From Alternaria dauci (taxonomy: Eukaryota > Ascomycota > Dothideomycetes > Pleosporales > Pleosporaceae): DNA of 64,000 nucleotides. A model generated the notes under the pieces. The model searched no databases, was not told where the DNA came from, and saw only the letters and a program-made list of their open reading frames with translations. How positions within the stretch are numbered: the first letter of the stretch is position 1; every line of letters begins with the position of its first letter. A program made the translations under genes and the position numbers. The stretch is taken from contig NC_091277.1 in assembly GCF_042100115.1 (NCBI RefSeq), positions 2,604,001 through 2,668,000 of the forward strand. Reading direction: 5' to 3'. Positions 62,307 through 64,000 of this stretch are shown here, piece after piece.

Positions 62307-63873
62307 TTAAACAAGCGATTGCGGTACGAACACGGGGAGCGTGGCCGATCTAGGCATGAGCAAAAGGACGTTTGAGAGAGTGGAAGCTATAGCCGTAATG
62401 CTTTCATGCGAAAATGCTGTCGGAGAATAGGATAAGCTGATTTCGACTTTATCTGATCGTTCAAGAGAAACACTCAAGTCAAACTATGAAAGAGTCGTTA
62501 GATCCAATCGCATCAAAACAAGCCTGTTTTATCATTACCTCTGTATAAGATTTTCTGCCAATGAGTGATAGGCGGACGGTGTCGTTGTTGATGCTGTCGA
62601 GGTGCAATGGGCGAAAAAAGACGGCGGTGTTGAAGAGACGCGCTCGCCGCATTTCAAGTGCGTCGTAAATGCTCCCGAGCGAGGTTGTTTGGTGAGCTGT
62701 GTTGGTGAGATGCTGAGTTTGGATCCCTTTGATGAGCTCAGCGGGTGACTGGGAAGGGCCCCGAATTTGTGTGCGGCAAACTAAGGTGTTGATGAGTGGT
62801 CCCATAATCCTTTCGACGTGCTTAATTGGCAGATCCCGCCCAGACGTCACGTAGCCGAATAAGACGTCATTGCTTCCAGTATAGCTCTGAAGGACGAGGG
62901 CCCAGGCTGCTTGTATCACGTTGAAGAGGGTGACATTCAGCTTTCGGCAAAATGCATGGAGGACCGACGATCGTATGTTGGGTACAGGTACAGTTATTTG
63001 GAAGGAGTTTGATTGCTCAGAAAGAAGTGTCGATGACGTAGGGAACAAACATGGCTTTACCCCTGCCAGCAAGTCGGTCCAGTACTGCAAATGGGCCTCG
63101 GCGTCGTCGCGTTGGAGAAAGGCAACGTAATCGCTGTACTTTGGCGCCGGTGTCCGTGGTAATTGCCCTATATATGCACTGGCCAGATCCCGCATGATTA
63201 TTGCTACCGAGAATCCATCAGTAAGGGTATGATCGATCTCAAGTCGGCAGTGAACACTCCGGCGATCCTTCGAGGTGAGACTGAGACAACATGCCGGCCG
63301 CCTCTCAGAAAATTCAAGTGTAGCTGCGCATTCTCCGAAGCTCTGCAGCTCTTGAACATCCGCTGTAGTGCGCGATAGCACAATTTGGTCGGAAAATCTC
63401 CCATAGTCCACGCTCTCCACGAATATGGTCCGCAGGATGGCATGTCGATCTACCACTTCCTGCCAAGCGTTGCGAACCAGTCTCACATCTACGTAATCGC
63501 CCTCTCGCATAGGCTCAATACAAATTGTCGCAACGACATTGTAATCTGGCGCTGAGGGCCCCATCTTGCTCAGCTGGATGCCCTCCTGGATGGGCGCACA
63601 TGGGTAGATGTCTTCCACCTCGGAAAGGTCAATTTCCGCCTCTTCGAGCTTGTCCTCCAGAAAGCTCTCCAGTTCGTCGTTGTCCATCCTCAGGAGAGAG
63701 AATCGAGGCTCCATAGCTTCTAGAACCATAGCTCTCACAAATGTGATGGCGGAAATCACCTTAGGTTGGAGGAATATCTTGTTTAGACTGGAGCAGTCGT
63801 GAATACTTCTAAGGGTAGGCACAAGAATGTCAAGAAAGAGAAATAGAATAGAAAGTTCGGCGTAGCTATAGCG
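62307..63873 (-). CDS. C-terminal part of an NRPS: terminal condensation domain, 5' side unresolved
   Basis: Two recognised exons (63873-62539, 62483-62307). The 55-base intron 62484-62538 (GTAATG donor, CTAAC branch, TAG acceptor) removes an early stop and restores the C-domain end (DLSVSLERSDKVEISLSYS). The C domain begins at VEDIYPCAPIQEG and has IDHTLTDGFS (HxxxDG), SRDLPIKHVERIMGP-like and FNTAVFFRP blocks, as in terminal fungal C domains. Upstream, SLNKIFLQPKV resembles the end of a carrier domain. The frame is open to 63,873, where CTCTAACGCTATAG looks like the end of an intron; no ATG is found in frame. Most likely the gene continues beyond the window as a second NRPS. Alternatively it is a cut-off remnant. 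Confidence 0.75.
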
Positions 63874-64000
63874 TTAGAGAGCACAAGTGCAGGCGCGAGG
63901 CAGCTGTAGCCACGCGAAGGGGTCCTTCCTATCTGCTTAGCCGTTACTAGGCTCGGATATAGGTACATCCGCTTAGATAGCCGAGTTGCTACCGCCGCTA
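63874..64000. other. Right edge, probable intron or broken 5' part of the NRPS gene
   Basis: The last 127 bases contain stops in the NRPS frame and an intron-like 3' end (branch CTAAC, acceptor TAG on the minus strand) next to 63,873. Whether coding sequence resumes beyond 64,000 cannot be seen. Confidence 0.4.

Noticed and set aside
62479..62538. C-domain protein ending at 62,479 as a truncated domain
   Set aside because: The apparent end lies in a 55-base intron with good donor, branch site and acceptor; splicing restores the normal end of the C domain, with the stop at 62,307.
1..64000. tRNA or rRNA genes
   Set aside because: I scanned by eye for GGTTCGAATCC-type T-arms and rRNA cores and found no convincing case; a covariance-model search was not possible.

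Overview
The window reads as a piece of a filamentous ascomycete genome. Genes are split by short introns of about 45-130 bases with GT-AG ends and CTAAC-type branch sites. The families present are typical of moulds: a HET-domain protein, a Pth11-like rhodopsin-domain protein, UstYa/DUF3328 proteins, a Zn2Cys6 regulator, an iterative PKS and an NRPS. One AT-rich island looks destroyed by repeat-induced point mutation (RIP). A Dothideomycete (Pleosporales) is my guess from general character; nothing in the sequence proves it.

Layout. 1-22.7 kb is ordinary gene-sparse chromosome: an RTC3/SBDS-like protein, a HET protein, a Vps62-domain protein with a pore-toxin-like tail, a Cys-rich single-pass membrane protein, an F-box/WD-like protein, a small Cys/Lys-rich protein, a rhodopsin-domain membrane protein, an HPP-family membrane protein, a copper radical (galactose oxidase type) enzyme and an APH-type kinase-like protein with an eroded 5' end. 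22.7-31.4 kb is a damaged zone: gene fragments, a Zn2Cys6 regulator whose zinc-finger region looks abnormal, and a roughly 5 kb island made almost only of TA-rich words. Inside the island I can still read the skeleton of a Fot1/pogo-type transposase.

31.4-64 kb is a biosynthetic gene cluster. It holds a three-module NRPS whose third adenylation domain is reduced to its C-terminal lobe, a separate trans-acting enoyl reductase, a highly reducing PKS without working ER and without a release domain, an MFS transporter, a full-size ABCC transporter, three UstYa-like (DUF3328) proteins, and at the right edge the C-terminal condensation domain of what is probably a second NRPS. Eight of these genes form four head-to-head pairs: NRPS/ER, UstYa-1/MFS, PKS/ABC and UstYa-2/UstYa-3.

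Proposed joint role (inference): the PKS with its trans-ER makes a methylated reduced chain held on the ACP. The NRPS protein or proteins add two or more amino acids and release the product through a terminal C domain. UstYa proteins then oxidise, hydroxylate, halogenate or cyclise the peptide part, and the ABC and MFS proteins export it. I do not recognise this gene set as a specific known cluster. One UstYa paralogue has lost all four histidines of its paired HxxHC motifs, which makes the set more unusual.
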